A DNA stretch of 64,000 nucleotides from Rariloculus sp965263005 (GTDB lineage Bacteria > Pseudomonadota > Gammaproteobacteria > Steroidobacterales > Rariloculaceae): assembly GCF_965263005.1 (NCBI RefSeq), contig NZ_OZ253579.1:2790001-2854000 (forward strand), given 5' to 3'. The position numbers and the translations under genes were made by a program. The notes under the pieces were generated by a model. It was given only the letters and a program-made list of their open reading frames with translations, was not told where the DNA came from and made no database searches. Position 1 is the first letter of the stretch. Each line of letters opens with the position of its first letter. Below, one piece after another: positions 17,752 to 26,371 of this stretch.

Positions 17752-17771
17752 GCGGCCCGCCCGGGCAAGCG

Positions 17772-17801
17772 GCCACCGCGGGCGCTCTCGCCTGCGGTGG
17801 C
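17772..17801. terminator. GC-rich hairpin between convergent genes
   Basis: A 13-bp stem (one G-T pair) with a CTCT loop lies between the TBDR stop (17751) and the end of the minus-strand esterase (17852). There is no T run on either side, so termination in both directions is plausible but not textbook. Confidence 0.4.
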
Positions 17802-17851
17802 GTGCCCGCCAATCGTGCAGGCGGGCGCGGCACCGTGGCCGTTGCGGGATA

Positions 17852-19465
17852 CTATTCCGCCATGCACTGGAAGCTTGCGGCCGAATCCACGCTGCCGGAA
17901 CCCGTGTAGCGCGAGACCTGGGGATGGGGGCATAGCAGCCCGGACCGGGTCATGCCCGCGTCCTCCTCACTGACACGGCCGGGTGCTCGGTCCGGGGAAA
18001 AGCCATTCGCCTCCCGGGTCTTGTAGGCGATCATGGCCTCCGGTGGTTCGCCCTGTTCCACCCAGTTCTCCAGGGCCGAAAGGTCGTCAAAGATGTCCGG
18101 TCCGGGCCCGCCCTGACAGTGGTACATGCCGGGCACCATGAAAAGCCGGAAGAAGTCGCGGGGCTCTTCCGGAGCGAGTCGCGACTCGACATTCTCGTAG
18201 TACTCGATGGTGCGCAGCGGATTCAGGCCCACATCCGCCCAGCCGTGCCACATGACGATCTTCTTGCCTGAATCCCGGACATCGGCCAGGTCCGTGTCGG
18301 TGGCGTTCATGAGATCGGCGATGGCCGAGACATCCGGAACCGCGTCGAAGTCGAGGTCCGTCAGGATATCGAACTCGGGTTGGTCCGGATCAAATGCGAA
18401 GTACTGAAAGAAGCTGCTCCCATTACGAAACTGCACGGGGACGAACTGGTCGCCTCCATAGGGGTCGTTGCCCACGCGGTCAGAGCCTTCTGCCGTCTGC
18501 GGCGTGCTCATGATGCCCGTGAAGAAGGTGTCCCAACCGCCCCCAAGCGAGCCGTCGGCGACATCCATCCACTCTCCGCCCTTGACCGCGCCGGGATAGA
18601 CGTCCTCCCCCGGTCCCTGGTAGATCCTTTCGATAGCGTCGATCTGGGCAGCGGTAAAGCAGTCCGCCCCATCGCCTCCCGAGCACTGCCTCAGTTGTTC
18701 CCGCGGATTGAAATCGCACTGCCGTGGATCGTCGATGAGCCCGTCTTCCAATCCGTCGACGGCATCGCAGCTCGCATACACGGCGTCGCCCAGCATCTTC
18801 AGCTTTTCCCTGGGCACATAACCGCTTTGCTCGTTCCCGAACAGCGCTTTCGCCACCCATGAGGCGTTGTAGGTCTGTTTGTATGTGTAGTCGTAGATCG
18901 GAGCGCCGACGCTCCAGCCGTCGAAATCCCCGGGGAACCGCTGCGCCTCCATCAGCGCCTGGCGACCGCCGGTCGAACAGCCTCGAAAATACGCATAGTC
19001 CGGCGCCCGGCCGTAGTGCTGCTCGATGAGTTGCTTCGCACCCACCGCCGTCTCGTGGACCGCTCGATAGGCAAAATCGATCTCACCCTGGGGATTGTTG
19101 AGCGCAAACCGCGGATCGGGCCCCTGGTGGCCGGTATCCGTCGAGGCCGTCGCGTAGCCACGGGTCAGGCCGTAGGACTGGTCGAAGAACACGCCGAGAT
19201 AGCCACCGTTTCCCACCATCAGAAACTTGCCGTTCCACGGTTCCGGCAAGCGCAGTTCGAAGCGCACGAATTCCGGCACGAGTGCGACCAGACGGCAGTG
19301 TTGCGGCAGGCGATCGGTCGCTTCGACGAGTTCCGCCGCCTCCACGGTCATTCCGGAAACTTCCATCCCCACGAACGCCGCGCAATCTTCCGGCTCCAAC
19401 GCCCAGGCGTTTCCGCAGACTGCGAGCAGCGTTGCAATGTTCCAGACGACACTGTTTCTTGTCAT
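17852..19465 (-). CDS. tannase/feruloyl esterase family alpha/beta hydrolase
   Basis: About 537 residues from the ATG at 19465, which gives a clean signal peptide (MTRNSVVWNIATLLAVCGNA). Visible family marks are the nucleophile elbow RGCSTGGRQALMEAQ, the lid region with CDAVDGLEDGLIDDP, and C-terminal MWHGWADVGLNP and PGMYHCQGGPG carrying the acid and histidine. The family hydrolyses ester bonds of gallate, ferulate or similar aromatic acids. Calcium-binding DxD-type loops are typical and the CDAVDG stretch fits one. It is convergent with the TBDR, and its start overlaps the stop of a VOC fragment (ATGA). Probably periplasmic or secreted; complete. Confidence 0.9.
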   Translation of the reverse strand: MTRNSVVWNIATLLAVCGNAWALEPEDCAAFVGMEVSGMTVEAAELVEATDRLPQHCRLVALVPEFVRFELRLPEPWNGKFLMVGNGGYLGVFFDQSYGLTRGYATASTDTGHQGPDPRFALNNPQGEIDFAYRAVHETAVGAKQLIEQHYGRAPDYAYFRGCSTGGRQALMEAQRFPGDFDGWSVGAPIYDYTYKQTYNASWVAKALFGNEQSGYVPREKLKMLGDAVYASCDAVDGLEDGLIDDPRQCDFNPREQLRQCSGGDGADCFTAAQIDAIERIYQGPGEDVYPGAVKGGEWMDVADGSLGGGWDTFFTGIMSTPQTAEGSDRVGNDPYGGDQFVPVQFRNGSSFFQYFAFDPDQPEFDILTDLDFDAVPDVSAIADLMNATDTDLADVRDSGKKIVMWHGWADVGLNPLRTIEYYENVESRLAPEEPRDFFRLFMVPGMYHCQGGPGPDIFDDLSALENWVEQGEPPEAMIAYKTREANGFSPDRAPGRVSEEDAGMTRSGLLCPHPQVSRYTGSGSVDSAASFQCMAE

Positions 19466-19659
19466 CGTTCTTGCTCCGGCCGGTTGTAGTTTCGAACTAG
19501 GTCGCCGAGAACCAACCGGGCGTGCGCGATGGCGCTGTCGTCCAGCGGCACGACCAGGTGCTTCGAGAAGCCGAGCACATTGCACAGCCACTCGATCGCC
19601 GCCGGTGCGTCCTGATATCGCATCGACGGAATCACAGGGGACTTGCCGGGCGTTGGCAT
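19462..19659 (-). pseudogene. truncated VOC (glyoxalase-like) protein, coupled to the esterase start
   Basis: From an ATG at 19659 the frame reads SPVIPSMRYQDAPAAIEWLC, then VLGFSKHLVVPLDDSAIAHA and LVLGD, the first beta-alpha-beta-beta unit of a VOC protein. It stops after about 65 residues, while a functional VOC protein needs two such units (about 120-130 residues). The TGA overlaps the ATG of the esterase in an ATGA, so its translation could still feed the next gene. Confidence 0.6.
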
Positions 19660-19723
19660 GCGCGTACCTCTGGCCGAACGTTGCGCCGCCAGTATAGCTT
19701 GGCTGCCGCCGGCGTCGAACAGC

Positions 19724-19891
19724 CCAGTCTTCACCATGGTTGAGGCCTCGATACCGCTAATGGCCATAGCGGGGGGCAGTGCCGCAGCTATTCTCGGGGT
19801 TGAGCGAACACTCGTTCTCGTAGGCCTTGCCATTGGCAGCGCCACGGCTCTCGCGTTCGTCAAATGGCCGGCCCTCAAGCATCTAGACTAG
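19724..19891 (+). pseudogene. possible C-terminal end of a transporter
   Basis: The plus frame reads two hydrophobic stretches (SIPLMAIAGGSAAAILG and TLVLVGLAIGSATALAFV) followed by a short polar end WPALKHLD. This layout is common at the C-terminus of 12-helix permeases. No upstream part is present. Weak call. Confidence 0.25.
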
Positions 19892-20030
19892 AGGCTGACA
19901 GCGTTCGCGCCTGCCCCATCCGCCATGATGTAATGTTGGTGCCGTGATTTCACTGGCGGGCCTCGTTTTCGGCGTTGCCTTGCGCCTCGGCGGAGGCACG
20001 TTCTTGGTTCGCGGCGCTTTCGACGTTCGC

Positions 20031-20141
20031 ATCGCTGATACCGTGCCGGCGGCAGATCTCCTTCACCTTCCGACCGGCATCGACCTCCTTCAGAATCGAG
20101 ACAATTCGCGTCTCAGTGAATCGACTTCTCTTCCGCTTTCG
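20031..20141 (-). pseudogene. IS3-family OrfA fragment
   Basis: Reads KRSRFTETRIVSILKEVDAG then RKVKEICRRHGISDA, the helix-turn-helix start of IS3-group OrfA transposases. The usual following TYYxWK region is missing, and no OrfB or terminal repeats are nearby. A dead insertion-sequence remnant. Confidence 0.75.
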
Positions 20142-20152
20142 GCCAATAGCAG

Positions 20153-21004
20153 TCACCGACTCATCGACTGAGCCCAATGATCGCGGATATATTTCACGAC
20201 GCTGTCTTCCTCGTTTGATCCAATGACGTGTGTTGCATGGCGCTTCACGTCCGGGTGGGCGTTAGCGACTGCCACCGCCCGAGCAGCAATCCGGAACATC
20301 TTAACGTCGTTAATCTGGTCCCCAAAAACAATAAGCTCATCACCATCCAGGCCGCTAATCTCCATCAGCGATCTGATCGCTTGATCCTTCGTCGCACGTC
20401 GATCATGTATGGTCAACCAGTACCAGCCAGGAGAGTAGGCGTTTTCGAATAGATGCGTTTCCACTTGGTCGCCGCACTGCTCAGTCACTTGTGCCTCAAG
20501 ATCTCTTAGCAGTTCAGCTTGGTCGATAACCGTTAAGCAGACCACTTGCTCGTGGAGAGCTTCTCTCAAATCTGTACTACGGCGGAGGCGTGGATCATTA
20601 TTCTTTTGTCGATCGGATACGTACCAGCGCGTACCTTCGTTCTCTGGCTCATCGTAGTACAAACAATCCTGTCGACCATCGAAAGTCGAGACGAGAGGCG
20701 TTTTGCCCAGTCTGGTTATCGAGGTGAAAACGGCTTCTGTGACCTGTGGCTCCAGAGAATGCACCACTTCATGACGACCGGTCTCCAGGTCGGAAAGAAA
20801 AGCTCCGTTGAACTCGATAACAGGCAAGTTCAGGGTCAGCCCGTGAAGCATGGGGCGAATCGAAGCTACGCTCCTGGCGCTTGCAACCGAGAAGTTGAGC
20901 CCAGCGGCTAACAACTCCTGTAACGCTGATCTGCTGTATTCCGATAGCATCGCTTCGTTGGTCAGCAAAGTGCCATCGAGATCGGAAACGTATAGCGTCG
21001 TCAT
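20153..21004 (-). CDS. Cof-type HAD-superfamily phosphatase
   Basis: 283 residues from the ATG at 21004. HAD motif I is YVSDLDGTLL, with the nucleophile and general acid Asp pair. Motif II is SVASAR, a Lys (ATKDQAIRSL) serves motif III, and IVFGDQINDVKMF is motif IV. The cap inserted between motifs II and III is of the Cof (IIB) type, so likely substrates are small sugar phosphates, flavin or pyridoxal phosphates. All catalytic acids are present. It lies just downstream of typA on the same strand (about 105 bases between them) and may share its transcript. Confidence 0.88.
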   Translation of the reverse strand: MTTLYVSDLDGTLLTNEAMLSEYSRSALQELLAAGLNFSVASARSVASIRPMLHGLTLNLPVIEFNGAFLSDLETGRHEVVHSLEPQVTEAVFTSITRLGKTPLVSTFDGRQDCLYYDEPENEGTRWYVSDRQKNNDPRLRRSTDLREALHEQVVCLTVIDQAELLRDLEAQVTEQCGDQVETHLFENAYSPGWYWLTIHDRRATKDQAIRSLMEISGLDGDELIVFGDQINDVKMFRIAARAVAVANAHPDVKRHATHVIGSNEEDSVVKYIRDHWAQSMSR

Positions 21005-21109
21005 CTCGGTCTGCTTTCGGCTACAAGATGGGTATTCCACGGATCGCGGTCACCCAGTCCACGCGAAGCCGGTCGGTCGTGAGGGATCCCCAGTTCTTGG
21101 TCCACGTCG

Positions 21110-22936
21110 TCAGCGTGCCCGTACGTCCGTCCGTGCGGCGCGTCGGCGGGCATGAGGGTCCAGGAACCGCTTGCGAAGGCGAATCGATACCGGTGTCACT
21201 TCGAGCAGTTCGTCATCCGCGAGATAGGCCAGCGCAATCTCGAGGGACATCCGCCGCGGCGGGCTCAGGCGTACGGCATCGTCCTTGCCGGCAGCCCGGA
21301 TATTGGTCAGATGCTTGCTCTTCAGCGGGTTGACGTCGAGGTCTTGCGGCCGCGTGTGCTCGCCGATGATCATGCCGCCATAGACCAGCATACCCGGCTC
21401 TATGAACAGCGCCCCCCGCTCCTCCAGGTTCCACAGTGCGTATGCGACAGCCCTGCCTTCGGAAGTTGAGATGAGCACACCGGTCTGCCGTCGCGGGAGC
21501 GTGCCCTTGAACGGCGCATAGCCATGAAATATCCGATGCATGACCGCCGTGCCTCGGGTCACCGTGAGCAGTTCGCTATTGAATCCGATCAGTCCGCGCG
21601 ACGGGCCGTGAAACAGCGCGCGGATCTTGTCCCGCCCCGAGGGCCGCAACTCGATCAGTTCCGCGCGTCGTTCGGCGAACGCATTTACCACGTCGCCGAC
21701 GAAGGCTTGGGCGACATCGATGTGGATTTCTTCGATGGGCTCGAGCGGCACGCCGCCTTGCGGGTCTTCGCGCATCAGCACCCGCGGGCGGCCGATCAAC
21801 AGCTCGAAGCCCTCGCGGCGCATCGTCTCGATCAACACTGCGAGTTGAAGCTCGCCGCGGCCGGCGACCTCGAAGGCGCCCTCCTCCGCCATACCGCTCA
21901 CCTCGATTGCGACATTGCCTTCGGCCTCGCGTGTAAGGCGCGCCCCGATCATGCGTGAGGTGAGCTGCGTTCCCTCGCATCCGGCGAGCGGCGAGTCGTT
22001 GACCGAAAACACCATCGCGATCGTCGGCGGATCGATCGGCTCGGCCGGGATCGGGGCACAGCTCTCGGAGGCGGCGACGGTATCTGCGACCGAGGCGGTC
22101 TTGAGGCCGGCGAGCGTCACGATCTCGCCAGCCCCCGCACGCTCGACCGCGATTCGTTCCAGCCCGTGCGCTCGTAGCAGCTTGGTGAGGCGGGAGACCT
22201 CGACCACGGTGCCATCCGTGCGGAGCACCGTCACGGTCTGGTTCGCCTCCACCCGACCGGAGAGCACACGGCCACTCACCAGCCGACCGAGAAAGTTGTC
22301 GGCCTCAAGCAGGCTGATCAACATGCGGAACGGCACATCCCGATCCGTCGCCGGCGCCGGGACGTGCGCGACAACGGCCTCGAACAGCGGGGTCATGTCG
22401 GTCCCGGCGACAGCCGGGTCGAGCGAGGCCCAGCCGTGGCGCGCCGAGCAGTACACGACTGGAAAGTCGAGTTGCGTGTCGGTGGCTCCCAAAGCGTCGA
22501 ACAGATCGAAGACCGCTTCGTGTACGGTCTCGGGCCGGGCATCGGCGCGATCCATCTTGCTGATCGCGACGATCGGCCGTAGGCCGAGGCGGAGCGCCTT
22601 GTCCACTACGAACTTGGTCTGGGGCATCGGGCCTTCAGCGGCGTCCACCAGGACGAGCGCACCGTCGACCATGCCGAGCACTCGTTCGACCTCACCGCCG
22701 AAATCCACGTGGCCGGGGGTGTCGACGATGTCGATGCGCACGCCGCGCCAGTGGATCGCGGTGCACTTGGCGAGGATCGTGATGCCACGCTCGCGTTCGA
22801 GCTCGCCACGATCCATGGCGCGGTCTTGCATCGGCTGGTTCGCTCGCACCGTGCCACTGTGGCGCAGCAGAGAGTCGACCAGCGTCGTCTTGCCGTGATC
22901 GACATGGGCGATGATGGCGATACTGCGCAGGTCCAT
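21110..22936 (-). CDS. typA: ribosome-associated translational GTPase TypA/BipA
   Basis: 608 residues, the normal length. The G1 motif is AHVDHGKTT, G3 is DTPGHVDF and G4 is SKMDR, followed by EF-G-like domains and the BipA-specific C-terminal domain (RGLIGFNSELLTVTRGTAVM, YGGMIIGEH, NIRAAGKDDAVRL). BipA binds the 70S ribosome, helps large-subunit assembly and is needed in cold or stress conditions. Complete, with all nucleotide-binding motifs. It is the clearest housekeeping gene in the window. Confidence 0.97.
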   Translation of the reverse strand: MDLRSIAIIAHVDHGKTTLVDSLLRHSGTVRANQPMQDRAMDRGELERERGITILAKCTAIHWRGVRIDIVDTPGHVDFGGEVERVLGMVDGALVLVDAAEGPMPQTKFVVDKALRLGLRPIVAISKMDRADARPETVHEAVFDLFDALGATDTQLDFPVVYCSARHGWASLDPAVAGTDMTPLFEAVVAHVPAPATDRDVPFRMLISLLEADNFLGRLVSGRVLSGRVEANQTVTVLRTDGTVVEVSRLTKLLRAHGLERIAVERAGAGEIVTLAGLKTASVADTVAASESCAPIPAEPIDPPTIAMVFSVNDSPLAGCEGTQLTSRMIGARLTREAEGNVAIEVSGMAEEGAFEVAGRGELQLAVLIETMRREGFELLIGRPRVLMREDPQGGVPLEPIEEIHIDVAQAFVGDVVNAFAERRAELIELRPSGRDKIRALFHGPSRGLIGFNSELLTVTRGTAVMHRIFHGYAPFKGTLPRRQTGVLISTSEGRAVAYALWNLEERGALFIEPGMLVYGGMIIGEHTRPQDLDVNPLKSKHLTNIRAAGKDDAVRLSPPRRMSLEIALAYLADDELLEVTPVSIRLRKRFLDPHARRRAARTDVRAR

Positions 22937-23293
22937 GGCTGCTATCGAGTGCGAGGTTTCAAGACGAATCAGCGTGGCAACCTATTGATTTTTGGGAATT
23001 GTGAAAGCTCAACATGCCGAGCCGAACACGCGGGGGGGTCAACGTTCGGCACTAAGCATAATCTGCCTGCCGAATACTTGCCGCACCGGGACTCGAATGG
23101 GGTGTCGTCAGCTACTTAGTCTGATCGTGACGGTGGTCAGGAGATGCCCTGAGTGGTCCGGATTTGGATCATTCGTACGGTGCTGTTGAGAGCGTTGGTC
23201 GGATCTCGTGTACCGATGAGTTGAGTCGTGCCGCGTGTCTCTGCTGAAATCGAGTCGCGATTTCACGGTTTCGGCGAGAGGAGCACCCCGCAC
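22937..23293. other. intergenic region with a tRNA-3'-end-like sequence (23079-23097)
   Basis: No gene was found. On the minus strand 23097-23079 reads TTCGAGTCCCGGTGCGGCA, which looks like a T-loop, the 3' T-stem and a 3' acceptor strand. The 5' T-stem does not pair, so it is not a tRNA. It may be a leftover attachment-site core from an element that integrated in a tRNA gene. Confidence 0.25.
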
Positions 23294-23473
23294 ATGAGTA
23301 ATGATAATGTCGCTTCCTTCACAGCGCTAGCCGCGGTTTCTGACCCACTGACCAACCTTCTTCGCATGGGTGCTCGGCGGCTGATCGAGGCGGCGGCGTC
23401 GGCGCAGTTCGAGCAGTACCTGACGGTGTTCGCGGAAGAGCGGTTGCCGGATCCTCGGCATGAACTTCGCGTT
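23294..23473 (+). pseudogene. IS256-family (mutator) transposase N-terminal fragment
   Basis: From the ATG at 23294 it reads ALAAVSDPLTNLLRMGARRL and SAQFEQYLTVFAEERLPD, the usual start of IS256-type transposases. It ends abruptly at a junction with a short repeat (CTCGGCATGAACTTCGCG) also found before the IS630 element at 44354. The DDE catalytic domain is absent. Confidence 0.7.
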
Positions 23474-23477
23474 TGAC
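23453..23477 (+). repeat. short dispersed repeat, copy 1
   Basis: CTCGGC-A-TGAACTTCGCGTTTGACT, sharing all but one base with 44354-44377 next to the IS630 element. Here it terminates the IS256 fragment. Confidence 0.55.
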
Positions 23478-23594
23478 TGCTGGAGGAGGCTTCCACGGTC
23501 CGGCATGAGGTACGCTTGGCGTGAAGGTTCAGCTCGACGAGACGTCGCGGCCGATCTGAAACGGCCGCGAAGTGGATTAGTTAGGGGGAAGCTT

Positions 23595-24980
23595 ATGAAG
23601 TGCGGTGTTTGGTGCGTCTCGGCCATCATGGCGGTGACGATTGCGGATCTTGCCGTTTCGCAGCAGGTCGCCGAGATCGATTTCGAGAGCGTCGGCCGGG
23701 CGGCGCCTATTCTGGCGGACATCAATGAATACGAGATCACCGGCGCCGACACACGACCGACCCGTGGCCCGGAAGGGATACGCCGCGATCCGTCAGCCTT
23801 CGTTGGCTCGGCTCGGAACGGCGAGGTGCCGCCTGGCATTGAACCGCTCGAAGTGGACTTGTTCACGTCCCGCGATTTCTACAAGGACCGGGATTTGTGG
23901 AGCGATCCGCGCTACTTCCGCTGCAATAGCCCGGTTGCGATCGAGAACCAGTGGGGCACTAACAGCGCGGGTGTGATCGGGGACAATCCGCCTGCCTCGG
24001 CGGCGTGGGGCAACTGCGAAAGCGACTATCCGCGCGAGGCCATCGTCAGCCCGTACGGCTTCGAGACTGCTCAGGAGCACTACGAAGCTCTGCTGGAAGA
24101 AACGAGGCGGCGGGGCGGGCCCACCGAGCATACGTACGCGACCGTTCCGGGTGAGTGGAGCGGTGTGTACACGCGTCTGCTGCAGACGCCGCGAAATTGG
24201 ACCTGGTTCGGGATGCAGCACGTTCAGACGTCGACGATTCTGTCGCTTCTGACGCCGGAGTACCAGACGAGAATGGTGCAGGAGACCTATCATCAGGGGA
24301 ACACCAACAAGCCGCAGTGGCCGTCTCAGTACTGCTGGCCGGAGGGGTTCATGCGGCGTTGGAACGATTACGCCGTATGGGAGCACTACGTCGTGGTTAC
24401 GCCGCATCTGGTACAAATCCTTGCCGGCGTAGCGCGAAATTTCGTCATCAACATCCACGTTGGACGCGAGTTCGACATGTCCGGTGTCGTGCCGCGCCTG
24501 GGAGCCGATGTGCCGCGGTGGTACGGTGAAACGATCGGCTTCTGGGATCGGGATGCGCTGATCACGTGGACATCCAACATACAGGGCTGGAAGACACATG
24601 CTGCCTATGAGCACTCGAGCCTGCTCCAGGCGATAGAGATCTACACGCCCGATCGGAACGAGGACGGCAGTTTTCGTGGGCTGAATCACGAAGCGATCCT
24701 GTATGACCCCGAGGGGCTCGTCGAACCGGTACGAATCGTTCGACATTTCATCAAGAAAAACGATTTCATCGACGACGACGCCGACCCGTACGTCTACATC
24801 GAGTGCGTACAGACGATCTATCCGATCGAAGGTACGGGGACTCCCGCCGCGCCCGGCAGGATTATCCAGTACGATGTTCCGGACATGTACGGGCGCCCGT
24901 GGGCGCAGATATGGCAAGAGTATTGGGAACAGGGAATGGAGCGCCCGGAGCCCAACGAAGACCTGTTCAATTTCGAGTAG
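23595..24980 (+). CDS. exported protein, long form of the G-x-W-D-x-D family; first gene of an operon
   Basis: 461 residues from the ATG at 23595, chosen because AGGGGGAA lies just upstream and a signal peptide (MKCGVWCVSAIMAVTIADLA) follows. The N-terminal half has DLFTSRDFYKDRDLWSDPRY and is otherwise unrecognised. The C-terminal half has VVVTPHLVQILAGVARNFVI and ETIGFWDRDALITWTSN, resembling the 14207 protein. It ends with DMYGRPWAQIWQEYW. The gene heads a tight operon with DUF6152, another G-x-W-D protein and an amidohydrolase (gaps of 35, 22 and 50 bases). No enzymatic motif was seen. Likely periplasmic or secreted. Confidence 0.82.
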   Translation: MKCGVWCVSAIMAVTIADLAVSQQVAEIDFESVGRAAPILADINEYEITGADTRPTRGPEGIRRDPSAFVGSARNGEVPPGIEPLEVDLFTSRDFYKDRDLWSDPRYFRCNSPVAIENQWGTNSAGVIGDNPPASAAWGNCESDYPREAIVSPYGFETAQEHYEALLEETRRRGGPTEHTYATVPGEWSGVYTRLLQTPRNWTWFGMQHVQTSTILSLLTPEYQTRMVQETYHQGNTNKPQWPSQYCWPEGFMRRWNDYAVWEHYVVVTPHLVQILAGVARNFVINIHVGREFDMSGVVPRLGADVPRWYGETIGFWDRDALITWTSNIQGWKTHAAYEHSSLLQAIEIYTPDRNEDGSFRGLNHEAILYDPEGLVEPVRIVRHFIKKNDFIDDDADPYVYIECVQTIYPIEGTGTPAAPGRIIQYDVPDMYGRPWAQIWQEYWEQGMERPEPNEDLFNFE

Positions 24981-25015
24981 ACCGACGCTGGAGCAACGAA
25001 ATCAAGAGGAAGCCG

Positions 25016-25429
25016 ATGCACATGTCGCACACGTACGCAATTCAACTGGCAGCACTGCTCGCGTTTCTGGGTATGGGAACAGCGATACCTCGATTGCTGT
25101 CAGCGCATCATGGCACCAGTGTCTCATACGATAGTCAGGGCGAGTGGAGTGCCGAAGTCATTGTCAGGAGCTTCGACTTCATCAATCCACATCCCACGAT
25201 GACCTTCGACGTGATCGACGAACTCGGACGGGCGGAGCACTGGGTGGCGGAGCTCAACACCAATCCCGCGCGCATGCTGCGTGCAGGTTGGACGAAGGCC
25301 GAGACCCTGAAAGTCATGCAGCCCGGAAACCGGGTTGTCGTTTCCGTGCGTCCCGCGAGGACAGGTTCCAACGCGGGATTGGTCGTCGAAATCAGAACGC
25401 TCGAGGGACGGGAAGTAGCTCAGCGCTGA
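25016..25429 (+). CDS. DUF6152 family exported protein
   Basis: 137 residues from the ATG at 25016, with AGAGGA seven bases upstream. The signal peptide ends near LLSAHHG. Typical DUF6152 marks are the post-signal HHG, the central INPHPTMTFDVID, ARMLRAGWTKAETLKVMQPG and GLVVEIRTLEG. The fold is probably a small OB-like beta barrel. Function unknown, although the paired histidines right after cleavage and the conserved NPH could bind a metal (inference). Second gene in the operon and partner of the next gene, with which it is fused at 43168-44244. Confidence 0.85.
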   Translation: MHMSHTYAIQLAALLAFLGMGTAIPRLLSAHHGTSVSYDSQGEWSAEVIVRSFDFINPHPTMTFDVIDELGRAEHWVAELNTNPARMLRAGWTKAETLKVMQPGNRVVVSVRPARTGSNAGLVVEIRTLEGREVAQR

Positions 25430-25451
25430 AGAACACAGAGGGGGCTTCAAG

Positions 25452-26321
25452 GTGAAGCGAATGAAACCGACCGGAGCGCCGCCTTGCGGCATGCTGATGA
25501 TCCAGGTGGTCCTGCTTTCGGTGCCGTTGGTGGCCGACGCGCAAAACGGACAGACACGATTCGACTCACGCGACCTCTCGGGAGTTTGGATCGGCGATCA
25601 GTACGCCTATAACCCCGAGGTTCCCAATTTCACCGAGGAGGGGAAACGCCGCTTCCGGAACAACATCCCTTCCTACGGAGAAGAGAAGGGAACGCCAGCG
25701 GCGATGACTTCCGAACAGCATGTGGGAAGGCGGCGCTCCGTCCCTCCGGCCCTGAATAACGACCCGGTCGGGCAGTGCAATCCCCTGGGCCTGACTCGCC
25801 TGCTGGTTTTCCGCCCGTCGCCGGTCGAGATCATACAAACGCCGGAAAAGATCGTACAGATCTTCGAGTGGAGCTGGGACCTGCGGGTCATCTGGACCGA
25901 TGGACGGAGCTTGCCGGACGACGTGGGTGATCTGTATCTGCCCGAGTTCAACGGATATTCGGCCGGAAGCTGGGACGGCGACACGCTCATCGTGGAGACG
26001 GCGGGTTTCGATCCCCGGGCCTGGGTGGACCACTTTGGATATCCGATGAGCGCCGACGCCCGACTCGAGGAGCGTTGGCGCCGATCCGGTCCCGACACGC
26101 TTGAGTTGCAGATGACGCTGACCGACCCGTTTATCTACGAGACGCCGTGGGATTCCGCTCCGGTTACGTATACCCGATACCCTGTCGAAGAGATGACGTA
26201 TGGCGATTGGGTCGGCATCGTTCCAGATCGATGCGTGCCGGAAGATGAAGCGTTTTTCAACAGGACCGCGCGGGATCCGGCCGGTGGCCTCGGTTTTCCG
26301 TCTGGTGATTCGCGTCCATGA
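25452..26321 (+). CDS. exported G-S-W-D-G-D family protein paired with DUF6152
   Basis: 289 residues from a GTG at 25452 (the ATG at 25461 is an alternative), with a signal peptide ending LVADAQN. Features are RDLSGVWIG, then LLVFRPSPVEIIQTPEKIVQ, WTDGRSLPDD, YSAGSWDGDTLIVETAGF and RLEERWRRSGPDTLELQMT. The pattern of 'initial G-x-W, later IYxDGR, then G-x-W-D-G-D-T-L' is shared with 43168 and 54338. It may be a lipocalin-like beta structure. It lies 22 bases after DUF6152. Its stop region overlaps the upstream non-ATG extension of the amidohydrolase frame but not the chosen start. Confidence 0.82.
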   Translation: MKRMKPTGAPPCGMLMIQVVLLSVPLVADAQNGQTRFDSRDLSGVWIGDQYAYNPEVPNFTEEGKRRFRNNIPSYGEEKGTPAAMTSEQHVGRRRSVPPALNNDPVGQCNPLGLTRLLVFRPSPVEIIQTPEKIVQIFEWSWDLRVIWTDGRSLPDDVGDLYLPEFNGYSAGSWDGDTLIVETAGFDPRAWVDHFGYPMSADARLEERWRRSGPDTLELQMTLTDPFIYETPWDSAPVTYTRYPVEEMTYGDWVGIVPDRCVPEDEAFFNRTARDPAGGLGFPSGDSRP

Positions 26322-26371
26322 CTCGCGCCGTGCTCTGTGAGAAGCGAGTATCGACAGCTCAGGAGGGACCT

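Noticed and set aside
23079..23120. A tRNA gene
   Set aside because: T-stem does not pair and no D-arm or anticodon arm can be drawn upstream.
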